Below, piece after piece: positions 7,102 to 12,842 of a stretch of DNA of 12,842 nt. The DNA is from Phycisphaerae bacterium (GTDB lineage: Bacteria > Planctomycetota > Phycisphaerae > Phycisphaerales > SM1A02). A program made the translations under genes and the position numbers. The stretch spans positions 1-12,842 of the forward strand of contig PKCT01000229.1 in assembly GCA_002862325.1 (NCBI GenBank), written 5' to 3'. A model generated the notes under the pieces. The model was not told where the DNA came from, did not search any database, and worked only from the letters and a program-made list of their open reading frames with translations. The first letter of the stretch is position 1; each line of letters opens with the position of its first letter.

Positions 7102-7875
7102 TCAGCGGCGGCGACGGCGAAGGCCGATCAGGCCGAGACCCGCGAGGCCGGCGATCGCCGGGCTCGGAACGACCACGAGGACGTCCTGGTAGTCGGAGTT
7201 CGAGAGGCCGAACAGGCCCGAGAACGTCTTGAACTGGCCACCGTCACCGAGGGTCGACATGAACTGCATCGCGTAATTCATGGCTTCAGTGCTCTGCATA
7301 GTGACGACCTGGAAGGCTCCGCGTTCGAGGTTGAGCTCGCCGACGGCTTGGGTGGGAGAACCGGTGAGATCTTCGTGGGAAATCTCCCAAATCGCGAGCT
7401 GGAAGCCGGCGACTCGGTTCTTGAAATCCTCGAAGCCGCCGGACATGTCGGTGGCGAAGCTGTAGTGTCGGGCGTACAGATCACCGATCAGGGCCACCCG
7501 GTTCGAGTTGGTGCCGATCGTACCGGGAGGGTTGTTTTTCGGAACGTCCTTGTAGTCCTCGATCGTGTACTTGATGCAGACACCACGACTAAAGCCCTGT
7601 TCGGCTTCGACGCAGAAACCCTTCACCTGGCCGGGTCGGGACGGGTTGCAGTAATCGAAGTAGTTCATGCCGGCGATACCGAAGCTGGTCGGTCCGCTGG
7701 TGTACTTGGGAGCGGTCACGGCGGCTCCGCCGTTGTAGACGAACGTCAGGCCCCGGCCCTGCGTCTTGGTATCCATGTGCTCCAGATCGATCTCAGATCC
7801 GATCACCCATTGTGACGCCATCGCGGCAGGGGCGATGGCAACAGCAAAACAGCTAGCGAGGAGAATATTTTTCAT
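7102..7875 (-). CDS. Secreted PEP-CTERM-like protein, putative thioester domain
   Basis: Protein of 257 aa. It has a type I signal peptide (residues 1-20, cleavage after AMA) and a C-terminal sorting tag: VPSPA (236-240), a short hydrophobic helix (241-252) and five arginines. That arrangement matches the PEP-CTERM-like tags of planctomycetes, which direct export and removal of the tail by an exosortase-type enzyme. The ATG at 7875 is chosen because the signal peptide begins there and GGAG lies 11 nt upstream; the longer frame to 7989 would bury the signal. The body has KGFCVEAE (Cys88), then ALIGDLYARHYSF (128-140), then AGFQLAIWEI (Gln159). This order of a Cys after an aromatic residue and a Q-x-A-I-W motif recalls thioester domains of bacterial surface adhesins, where that Cys and Gln crosslink. 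Cys76 and Cys100 could form a disulfide. The protein family is not otherwise recognised. Its codons look more AT-rich than those of its neighbours. Confidence 0.82.
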   Translation of the reverse strand: MKNILLASCFAVAIAPAAMASQWVIGSEIDLEHMDTKTQGRGLTFVYNGGAAVTAPKYTSGPTSFGIAGMNYFDYCNPSRPGQVKGFCVEAEQGFSRGVCIKYTIEDYKDVPKNNPPGTIGTNSNRVALIGDLYARHYSFATDMSGGFEDFKNRVAGFQLAIWEISHEDLTGSPTQAVGELNLERGAFQVVTMQSTEAMNYAMQFMSTLGDGGQFKTFSGLFGLSNSDYQDVLVVVPSPAIAGLAGLGLIGLRRRRR

Positions 7876-7886
7876 CTCTCTCAGTG

Positions 7887-7890
7887 CTCC
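7887..7890 (-). promoter_or_regulatory. Possible ribosome binding site of the PEP-CTERM-like gene
   Basis: On the minus strand GGAG is followed by 11 nt and the ATG at 7875. The spacing is at the long end. A purine run (GAGAGAG) directly abuts the ATG. Together with the signal peptide it supports 7875 as the start. Confidence 0.35.
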
Positions 7891-8100
7891 ATGTAGTGAG
7901 GTCGATTGCTCTCTCGAACCGACCCAGACTCTCTCTTTACCGGGAAACTTCCGAACACACGTCGGTCCCAGCACTCTCAGGTCATCCATCTTGCCGAATG
8001 CTTAGGGTGTATCAAGGCCTGCATGACCGCTTTTGCCAAATCTTCAGACGATTCCTCAAGCTCCGAGAAAACATCGCGATCCAGGCCCTGAGACGGGCTT

Positions 8101-8136
8101 TTCTCGGGCGATACCACGGTCCGAGAATGGTTTTTT
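8101..8136 (+). terminator. Terminator-like hairpin plus T6 on the plus strand
   Basis: TTCTCGG (8101-8107) pairs with CCGAGAA (8121-8127) over a 13-nt loop; TGG and then TTTTTT (8131-8136) follow. The left arm can pair instead with CCGAGAAAA at 8063-8071, so two exclusive structures are possible. No plus-strand gene is known upstream of it, so it may end a small or antisense RNA or be fortuitous. Confidence 0.3.
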
Positions 8137-8204
8137 CCCAGAGTTGCCGTTTTCGTCGAGATGATCTCGGCCGATCGGCCGACCGACCACCGGCGGTGGA
8201 GTGC

Positions 8205-8654
8205 TCACCGTTCCAGACGAGACGCTTCCAACGAGCCGATCACGCACCGCACCTGGCGGATGGGCTGCCCCGCGCGAAGCCTGAGTTCCTGAAGCCCACC
8301 TCCGCGAAGAAACGCGTCCACTTCGTAGCGGGTCGACGGATCGGCGATCACCAGCCGAACGACGCCGCTGCGCACGGAATCGATGCGGGTACGTGAGCTC
8401 AGCGATGCCGGGACGATCTCGTCCCAGACCTCGGACAGACCACCACGATTCTTCCGTTGCTTGGAGGCCTCGCGGCGAATCGCCGAAACGACGTGACCAA
8501 GCCCGGTGGGGTGAGGTCGTCGAACGCGGTGACGACGAAGTCGTTCGATGCTGGCGATGGCCGCGGTCGCTTGGCCGGACGACACACCGACGCTGCCGTC
8601 CTGATCGGAAGACGGGGCGGCCTGGGCCGATGTTGGTGGGGAGAGCTCTGCCAT
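8205..8654 (-). CDS. DciA-like protein (DUF721 family)
   Basis: Protein of 149 aa. The C-terminal half (about 72-142) matches the DUF721/DciA pattern: LSEVWDEIVPASLSSRTRIDSV with the family Trp (Trp77), then a beta strand SGVVRLVIADPSTRYEV, then a helix FLRGGGLQELRLRAG and a final strand VRCVIG. DciA is the replicative helicase loader or operator of bacteria that lack DnaC or DnaI. The first 50 residues are Ser/Ala/Gln-rich and then Arg-rich (RLRRHRVRRP), probably disordered or DNA-contacting. The usual neighbours (dnaN, recF, gyrB) are not here. It is transcribed away from the ABC ATPase gene across a 112-nt gap. A TACATT that could be its -10 lies 14 nt before the ATG. The assignment rests on pattern only; the family is short and diverse. 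Confidence 0.68.
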   Translation of the reverse strand: MAELSPPTSAQAAPSSDQDGSVGVSSGQATAAIASIERLRRHRVRRPHPTGLGHVVSAIRREASKQRKNRGGLSEVWDEIVPASLSSRTRIDSVRSGVVRLVIADPSTRYEVDAFLRGGGLQELRLRAGQPIRQVRCVIGSLEASRLER

Positions 8655-8766
8655 CGCTTGATGCCGACAATGTACTCATCGGATCAAGACCTGCACAGTC
8701 GATAGTTTCGACAGGCCGAAGATCCACCGTCCACCCCCAATTCGGGCCACTCGGTACGCTGACCAT
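8655..8766. promoter_or_regulatory. Divergent promoter region between dciA-like and ABC ATPase genes
   Basis: This 112-nt gap must drive both genes. It holds an inverted repeat GTCGA-TAGTT-TCGAC (8698-8712) that could be a small operator, though 5-bp arms are weak evidence. For the minus gene TACATT lies 14 nt before its ATG; for the plus gene TACGCT lies 6 nt before its ATG. Confidence 0.4.
8755..8760 (+). promoter_or_regulatory. TANNNT box 6 nt before the ABC ATPase ATG
   Basis: TACGCT, then GACCAT, then ATG at 8767. No Shine-Dalgarno element is present in the preceding 20 nt. A -10 box in this place would start the RNA at or next to the ATG, giving a leaderless message. No clear -35 is visible. 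Confidence 0.4.
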
Positions 8767-9825
8767 ATGAGTGGAGTCTCGGTCACATCTCTCATCAAGA
8801 AGTTCGGAACCACCGTGGCGGTCGACGGCGTCGATATCACCATGGACTCGGGGAAGCTGTTCTTCCTGCTTGGCCCGTCCGGCTGCGGCAAAACCACGCT
8901 TCTGAGAATGATCGCAGGCTTCGAGACACCCACATCCGGCCGAATCCATTTCGGCGACAAGGACGTTTCCCGACTTCCCGCCGAGAAACGAGATGCCGGC
9001 ATGGTGTTCCAGGGATACGCCCTCTGGCCTCACCTCTCCGTCTTCGAAAACGTCGCCTTCGGCCTCCGGGTCCGAAAGACCCCGGCAGCGGAGATCCAGA
9101 CGCGGGTCGGACAGGCGTTGGAGCTCGTCAAAATGACGGGGCTCGGGGATCGGAAGCCCACCCAGCTCTCTGGCGGACAGCAGCAGCGCGTCGCGCTCGC
9201 CAGAGCCCTCGCGTTCCGACCGAGCGTGCTCCTGCTGGACGAACCCCTCTCGAACCTCGATGCGAAGCTTCGTCTCGAGATGAGGTCGGAGATCCGACGA
9301 ATCGTCGACGAAGCCAGCATCACGACGATCTACGTGACGCACGACCAGGAGGAGGCGCTGTCGCTGGCCGACGCCATGGCCGTCCTGAAGGACGGCAAGG
9401 TCATCCAGGCCGGCGCACCACGCGACCTCTACGACCGCCCCTCGAACCGATTCACCGCGAGCTTCCTTGGCGACACCAATTTCCTCGACGGCACCGTGAT
9501 CGAGACCACCGAATCGGAGGTCGTGGTCGACACGGCCATCGGCCGCCTCCGTTCACGAGGAAGCCGACCGGATGGGGTGGTGGGTGCGGTCACCGTGTCC
9601 ATTCGGCCGGAGTCGATTCGATTGACGGACCGAGGAGAGGATGGGAATAAGGTGACCATGTCGGTGAGCCGAACGATGTTCCTCGGCCAGACGGCCGAAA
9701 TCACGCTCAGCAGCGGCGAAGCGACGCTTCGCGTTCTCGAACTCCACCCGAGAGAGGTACGGGCGGCTGGAGACTCCATCGAGGCGCGATTCTCGCCCGA
9801 GGACGTCGTCCTCCTCCCGGCTTGA
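8767..9825 (+). CDS. ABC transporter ATP-binding protein, PotA/UgpC/FbpC type
   Basis: Cytoplasmic ATPase subunit of an importer, 352 aa, the usual length for the class. It has Walker A GPSGCGKTT (36-44), Q-loop Gln82 in VFQGYALWPHLSVFENVAFGL, signature LSGGQQQ (134-140), Walker B VLLLDEP (154-160, Glu159), D-loop SNLD (162-165) and H-loop His192 in THDQEEA. The C-terminal part (about 237-350) is a TOBE-type regulatory domain with VSIRPESIRL (277-286). All catalytic residues are intact. The subfamily covers polyamine, ferric iron, glycerol-phosphate and sugar importers; sequence alone does not give the substrate. No permease or binding-protein gene lies beside it, so it is an orphan that may serve permeases encoded elsewhere. 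A TANNNT box stands directly before it. Confidence 0.93.
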   Translation: MSGVSVTSLIKKFGTTVAVDGVDITMDSGKLFFLLGPSGCGKTTLLRMIAGFETPTSGRIHFGDKDVSRLPAEKRDAGMVFQGYALWPHLSVFENVAFGLRVRKTPAAEIQTRVGQALELVKMTGLGDRKPTQLSGGQQQRVALARALAFRPSVLLLDEPLSNLDAKLRLEMRSEIRRIVDEASITTIYVTHDQEEALSLADAMAVLKDGKVIQAGAPRDLYDRPSNRFTASFLGDTNFLDGTVIETTESEVVVDTAIGRLRSRGSRPDGVVGAVTVSIRPESIRLTDRGEDGNKVTMSVSRTMFLGQTAEITLSSGEATLRVLELHPREVRAAGDSIEARFSPEDVVLLPA

Positions 9826-9924
9826 GCGCCGACGCCTCTTCGGCCACGGGTGAATCCAGACCTCGATCTCATCGAATTCCAGCCCGGCGTGGCCACCGAT
9901 CTCCCGCCCCACCCCCTTTTCACT

Positions 9925-9928
9925 GGAG
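9925..9928 (+). promoter_or_regulatory. Ribosome binding site (GGAG) that fixes the FAS1-CIA30 start
   Basis: GGAG followed by TTCCG and the ATG at 9934. It favours this ATG, which begins a signal peptide, over the in-frame GTG at 9850. Confidence 0.65.
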
Positions 9929-9933
9929 TTCCG

Positions 9934-11274
9934 ATGCTTCGATTCCTCGCTCCCGCTGTTACCTGCTGCTCGTTGTTCCTCGGCTCCGGCTCTGCCCACT
10001 CCCAGGACAGGACCATCCCATCGGTCGCGGTCGGTGCTGGACGACTGGACACCCTCGTGGCCGCGGTCCAGGCCGCCGACCTGGCAGGCGCTTTGTCGAG
10101 CGAGGGCCCCTTCACGGTGTTCGCCCCCACGGACGAGGCGTTCGGGAGACTCGGAGACGACACGCTCGCGAGCCTGCTCGAGCCCGGCAACCGAGCGTCG
10201 CTCGCCCGCATTCTGAAGCACCACGTCGTTCCCGGACGACTCGCGGCCAGTTCGCTCGTCGGCCGAACCTCGGTCGAAACCCTCGCAGGAACCGAGCTGC
10301 CCCTCGAACTGGTGCGAAACCGTCTTCTGGTCGGTGACGCGGTCGTCGAGACTGCGGACGTATCCGCGTCGAACGGCATCGTGCACGTGATCGACCGTGT
10401 TCTCCTTCCCCCCCGAGAGACCGCACCGCTCGAGCTTCTGCTCGAGAACGCGGTGACCCGTGGTGCTCCGATCTACAACGATGGAGATCCGGTCGGATGC
10501 GCCGCGATCTACGCGACAGCGCTGGACGCGGTGGTCCTCGGCGATGGATTCGGCCTGAACGCCGACATGCGTGCGCGGATCGGCGACCAGCTCGAGCAGA
10601 TCGCCGGGAACGGCGACGCCCGAGATCGGGCCTGGGCCTATCGAAGAATCATCGACAGCCTCTTCGCAGCGATGCGTGACGGGACCATGACCATGACCAT
10701 GACCAGCGCGTCCGGCGGGGCCAACGCGAACACCAACGCCCACGAGTTCAAGTCGGCCGGCCGCATGGTCTTCGGGTTCGAGGATCCCGCCGAACAGGGC
10801 CGATGGCGAACCGTGCTCGACGGCGTCATGGGAGGCCGATCCACCGGAGAGATCGAAGTCCAGAACGGCCATGTGGTCTTCACCGGAGCGACGTCGCTGG
10901 AGAACAATGGAGGCTTTTCCTCCATGCGGGCGGCGGTCCCCGACGGCACCTTCGCGGGCGCCGACGCGATCCGTCTCGTCGTCAAGGGCGACGGTCGCGA
11001 CTACAAGCTCAGCGTGTCGGGATCCCGGAACATGGGTGCGGGAGGCTACTGGAAGACGTTCCCAACGACTCGCGACACCTGGACCGAGGTCGTCGTGCCG
11101 ATCGCCGATCTCGATCGACAGTTCATGGGTCAGCGCATGAACGGCCGGATCCGCCCCGAGGACATCAAGGGCGTGCAGTTCTACATCTACGACAAGAAGG
11201 CCGGCCCCTTCCGACTCGAGATCGACTCGGTCGAGGCGGTCAAGCTCGGTGACGACGACCTCTTCGACGCCTGA
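9934..11274 (+). CDS. Secreted FAS1 (fasciclin) - helical linker - CIA30 fusion protein
   Basis: Exported protein of 446 aa. Residues 1-23 are a signal peptide (hydrophobic core, then SGSAHS before QDRT). A FAS1 domain follows (about 30-159): GPFTVFAPTDEAFGRL (58-73) is the H1-type motif and NGIVHVIDRVLLPP (147-160) the H2-type end. FAS1 domains mediate adhesion and extracellular contact. A mostly helical domain (about 163-248, RGAPIYNDGD then CAAIYATALDAV and DRAWAYRRIIDSL) is of a kind I recall from planctomycete secreted proteins, function unknown. A spacer with TMTMTMT and an Asn/Gly/Ala run leads to a CIA30-like domain (about 277-437): LDGVMGGRSTG (295-305), LENNGGFSSMR (322-332) and a C-terminal IDSVEAV. 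CIA30 is best known as a complex I assembly factor, and the bacterial relatives are jellyroll, carbohydrate-binding-like folds. No anchor or sorting tag is seen, so it should be periplasmic or secreted. A strong terminator follows, so it ends its own transcript. Confidence 0.87.
   Translation: MLRFLAPAVTCCSLFLGSGSAHSQDRTIPSVAVGAGRLDTLVAAVQAADLAGALSSEGPFTVFAPTDEAFGRLGDDTLASLLEPGNRASLARILKHHVVPGRLAASSLVGRTSVETLAGTELPLELVRNRLLVGDAVVETADVSASNGIVHVIDRVLLPPRETAPLELLLENAVTRGAPIYNDGDPVGCAAIYATALDAVVLGDGFGLNADMRARIGDQLEQIAGNGDARDRAWAYRRIIDSLFAAMRDGTMTMTMTSASGGANANTNAHEFKSAGRMVFGFEDPAEQGRWRTVLDGVMGGRSTGEIEVQNGHVVFTGATSLENNGGFSSMRAAVPDGTFAGADAIRLVVKGDGRDYKLSVSGSRNMGAGGYWKTFPTTRDTWTEVVVPIADLDRQFMGQRMNGRIRPEDIKGVQFYIYDKKAGPFRLEIDSVEAVKLGDDDLFDA
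10684..10704 (+). repeat. Hexanucleotide repeat (ACCATG)3-ACC encoding TMTMTMT
   Basis: Three and a half perfect units in the linker between the helical domain and the CIA30 domain. The 6-nt unit keeps frame, so slippage would change linker length by two residues per unit without breaking the gene. Confidence 0.7.
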
Positions 11275-11300
11275 TTCGGATGCAACATCGTCCTCCATTC

Positions 11301-11340
11301 GACGCGTGTGCTTCCCCTTGGGGGAACACACGCGTCTTTT
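11301..11340 (+). terminator. Intrinsic terminator after the FAS1-CIA30 gene
   Basis: GACGCGTGTG-C-TTCCCC (11301-11317, one bulged C), loop TTG, GGGGAACACACGCGTC (11321-11336), then TTTT (11337-11340). The long GC-rich stem with a U tract starts 27 nt past the stop and isolates this gene from the symporter gene downstream. Confidence 0.88.
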
Positions 11341-11372
11341 CAATGACGGACACCCCCATCGCGCGCGAGCGG

Positions 11373-11378
11373 TAGCAT
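11373..11378 (+). promoter_or_regulatory. TANNNT box 6 nt before the kelch-symporter ATG
   Basis: TAGCAT, then GGGCCG, then ATG at 11385. Only 44 nt separate the upstream terminator from this ATG, so the promoter must lie here, and there is no Shine-Dalgarno element. It fits a leaderless start. No clear -35 is visible. Confidence 0.45.
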
Positions 11379-11384
11379 GGGCCG

Positions 11385-12842
11385 ATGGACACTCCCGCCC
11401 GGTGCCTGTTCGCCACGATCCTCGCGGTGCTCTCGACATCGATGCTCGGGTGCGACGACCCGCGCGACGAGCCGCAGAGGGACGTGTTGCAGTCCGCGGA
11501 CACCTCCCTTCCGATACCAGGCGTCCAAGATGCGGGCTTCGGTCGAGTGGGAACGACGCTCCTGTTGTGGGGTGGCGCGCCGTCGAATGATCGATCGGAA
11601 GACTCGGCGACCGATCGAATCCTCCGACTAGACCTCGAATCCAACGCGCCGCTCTGGAATGCGCTCGACGTCGGACTTCCGACACCGATCCGCGGACCGG
11701 TGTCCCTGACCCATCCGGATCGAGGGGCCCTGTCCATCGGAGGATCGACGGTCGGTGGACCGACGAATGACGCGTGGTTGATCCATGGTGTGAACGACGA
11801 CGACGTCCGCGTGCATCCCCTGCCTTCCCTACCGACCGCGATCACCGATGCCACCGGCACGCTGCTGGGCGACCAGATCCTGATGGTCGGTGGTCGCGAG
11901 ACCGCGCTCGGACCACCGCTCGATCGAGTCTGGCGGCTCGATCTCTCCGCGGAGGATGGTTGGCAGCCCGTCCACGCGATCCCGGGTCCCGGGCGAATCG
12001 ACGCGGTGGCGGGAACGCATCGAGACGTCGCCTACATCGTCGGCGGGATCGATCGACAGGGACGGGCACTGCTCGACGTCTGGCGGTACGACCCCGCACT
12101 GGACGCGTGGTACGCATGCTCACCCCTCCCACGACCCATGCTTACCCCGTGCGAATCGCTGGTCCACGTGGGATGGGACATGCTGGCCGTGATCGATGAA
12201 GGCGAGGATCTTCTCGTCTACCACCCCAACACCGATCGATGGAGCCGGCGGGACCGTCCCGATCTCGGGCCCATCGGGCCCCTGACCAGTCGTGGGGTCG
12301 TCCCGATCGCGGACATCGACGCGCCGGTCGATGGGGAGACGATCGTCGTACCACGTTCGACGCCGATCGTGCTGGAACTGGCGGCCCATCCCTCAAGCCT
12401 CGCGGCCCTCGACTGGGTCGCGATCGCCGGATACGGGGTCGTCCTCCTCGGACTCGGCGCCTGGTGCGCACGCCGCGAGAACTCGACCGACGAATTCTTC
12501 CTGGCCGGTCGAAGGATCCCCTGGTGGGCGAGTGGCATCTCGATCTTCGCGACCTCGGTCAGCGCCATTACCTTCATGGCCATTCCCGCAAAGAGCTGGG
12601 ACACGGACTGGACCTACTTCCTTCAGAGCCTGGGGGTGATCATCGTCGCACCGATCGCCGCCCTGATCTTCGTTCCGGCGTTCCGCAGAACCGATCTCAC
12701 CACCGCGTACCAATTTCTCGAGCAACGATTCCACTGGTCGCTTCGTCTCGCCGCGAGCGCAAACTACATGTTCCTCCAGGTCGGCCGGGTCGCCGTCGTG
12801 ACCCTCCTGCCCGCACTCGCCCTGGCGGCGGTCACCGGACTC
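11385..12842 (+). CDS. Kelch beta-propeller/sodium:solute symporter fusion, 3'-partial
   Basis: The frame is open from the ATG to the window edge (486 codons, no stop). Residues 1-23 look like a signal peptide, possibly of a lipoprotein (SMLGC, Cys23; the lipobox is poor). A kelch-like propeller (about 45-335) has four GG blade motifs (63-64, 119-120, 169-170, 220-221) with the following Trp and Asp residues (DAWLIHG, RVWRLDL, DVWRYDP, DAWYACSPLPRP) and a fifth degenerate blade (264-290). From 342 a sodium:solute symporter (SSS, LeuT-fold) begins: first helix 342-360, then TDEFFLAGRRIPWWASGISIFATSVSAITF, typical of SSS transporters, and helices at about 380-400, 412-432 and 459-482. This is about the first third of the transporter. 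The propeller would lie in the periplasm and may bind or epimerise the solute, as kelch sialate epimerase NanM does, but the substrate is not known. It follows a terminator and is probably its own transcription unit. Confidence 0.88.
   Translation, partial: MDTPARCLFATILAVLSTSMLGCDDPRDEPQRDVLQSADTSLPIPGVQDAGFGRVGTTLLLWGGAPSNDRSEDSATDRILRLDLESNAPLWNALDVGLPTPIRGPVSLTHPDRGALSIGGSTVGGPTNDAWLIHGVNDDDVRVHPLPSLPTAITDATGTLLGDQILMVGGRETALGPPLDRVWRLDLSAEDGWQPVHAIPGPGRIDAVAGTHRDVAYIVGGIDRQGRALLDVWRYDPALDAWYACSPLPRPMLTPCESLVHVGWDMLAVIDEGEDLLVYHPNTDRWSRRDRPDLGPIGPLTSRGVVPIADIDAPVDGETIVVPRSTPIVLELAAHPSSLAALDWVAIAGYGVVLLGLGAWCARRENSTDEFFLAGRRIPWWASGISIFATSVSAITFMAIPAKSWDTDWTYFLQSLGVIIVAPIAALIFVPAFRRTDLTTAYQFLEQRFHWSLRLAASANYMFLQVGRVAVVTLLPALALAAVTGL

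Larger units (their letters stand above)
7876..8204. other. Gene-free gap of 329 nt with alternative inverted repeats
   Basis: This lies between the start of the PEP-CTERM-like gene and the stop of the DciA-like gene, both on the minus strand. No frame inside encodes a recognisable protein. It looks more AT-rich than its surroundings, with runs such as T6 at 8131-8136. It should hold the promoter and leader of the PEP-CTERM-like gene, though I cannot name a -10/-35 pair with confidence. It contains a 9-bp inverted repeat (CCGAGAAAA 8063-8071 with TTTTCTCGG 8099-8107), a further CCGAGAA copy at 8121-8127, and the palindrome CGGCCGATCGGCCG (8168-8181). Confidence 0.6.

Noticed and set aside
7849..7875. 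Lipobox-like LASC (residues 6-9) at the start of the PEP-CTERM-like protein
   Set aside because: The hydrophobic stretch before the Cys is only about five residues, too short for a lipoprotein signal; cleavage after AMA fits better.
7876..7989. A 38-residue N-terminal extension of the PEP-CTERM-like protein from an ATG at 7989
   Set aside because: It would place charged residues before a clear signal peptide that starts at MKNILLAS. The shorter start also has GGAG upstream.
8168..8181. Palindrome CGGCCGATCGGCCG as the terminator of the dciA-like gene
   Set aside because: It has no loop, and the minus strand beyond it has A runs rather than a U tract. It may be a chance GC palindrome.
8056..9342. 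Minus-strand frame of 428 codons across the ABC ATPase, the divergent promoter region and dciA-like gene
   Set aside because: It covers the conserved ATPase in antisense and competes with the DciA-like frame, which has recognisable DUF721 motifs.
9842..9894. GGCCACG/CGTGGCC inverted repeat between the ABC ATPase and FAS1-CIA30 genes
   Set aside because: The arms are 39 nt apart and no T run follows; not convincing as terminator or operator.
9850..9933. Start of the FAS1-CIA30 gene at the GTG at 9850
   Set aside because: The extra 28 residues have no signal-peptide character and precede one; GGAG and ATG at 9934 fit well.
9553..11685. Long open frame on the minus strand (710 codons) across the ABC ATPase and FAS1-CIA30 genes
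   Set aside because: It is antisense to two clearly conserved proteins; its translation is Arg/Ser/Gly-rich with no domain. Long antisense frames are expected in GC-rich coding DNA.
1..12842. Mobile elements, CRISPR, tRNA or rRNA
   Set aside because: I found no transposase, integrase, phage gene, spaced direct repeats, or tRNA/rRNA signature on either strand by eye.

Overview
The window looks like chromosomal DNA of a planctomycete, most likely of the Phycisphaerae. It is GC-rich and its genes are tightly packed. One short secreted protein ends in a PEP-CTERM-like tag (VPSP, hydrophobic helix, RRRRR). YidC has a long basic ribosome-binding tail, and there is a kelch/sodium-symporter fusion of a kind common in planctomycetes. 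I see no integrase, transposase, CRISPR array, rRNA or tRNA.

Layout. Bases 1-1716 hold a hybrid histidine kinase that is probably cut by the left edge. Bases 1813-6943 hold four same-strand genes with gaps of 31, 2 and 22 nt: a metallophosphoesterase, yidC, mnmE and a hotdog thioesterase. They could be one transcript. The usual neighbours of yidC and mnmE (rnpA, jag) are absent. A perfect 14-bp hairpin at 7005-7035 separates this block from a convergent gene, 7102-7875 (minus), which encodes a secreted protein with a PEP-CTERM-like tail. Two motifs suggest it may be a thioester-domain protein. A 329-nt gap (7876-8204) with competing inverted repeats follows. Next come a DciA-like (DUF721) gene on the minus strand and, divergently, an orphan PotA/UgpC-type ABC ATPase. 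Bases 9934-11274 encode a secreted FAS1-CIA30 fusion closed by a strong terminator at 11301-11340. Bases 11385-12842 begin a kelch/SSS symporter fusion that runs off the right edge.

How they work together. YidC (membrane protein insertion) and MnmE (tRNA wobble-uridine modification) are housekeeping functions, and DciA is the replicative helicase loader of most bacteria. The rest concern sensing, transport and the cell envelope. No single multigene system is evident.

The observations most worth following are: (1) paired Cys and Gln motifs in the PEP-CTERM-like protein that resemble internal-thioester adhesin domains; (2) a TANNNT box exactly 6 nt before the ATG of three separate genes, as expected for leaderless transcripts; (3) loss of the catalytic Glu and a nearby Arg in MnmE; (4) the FAS1-CIA30 fusion; (5) the kelch-SSS fusion.
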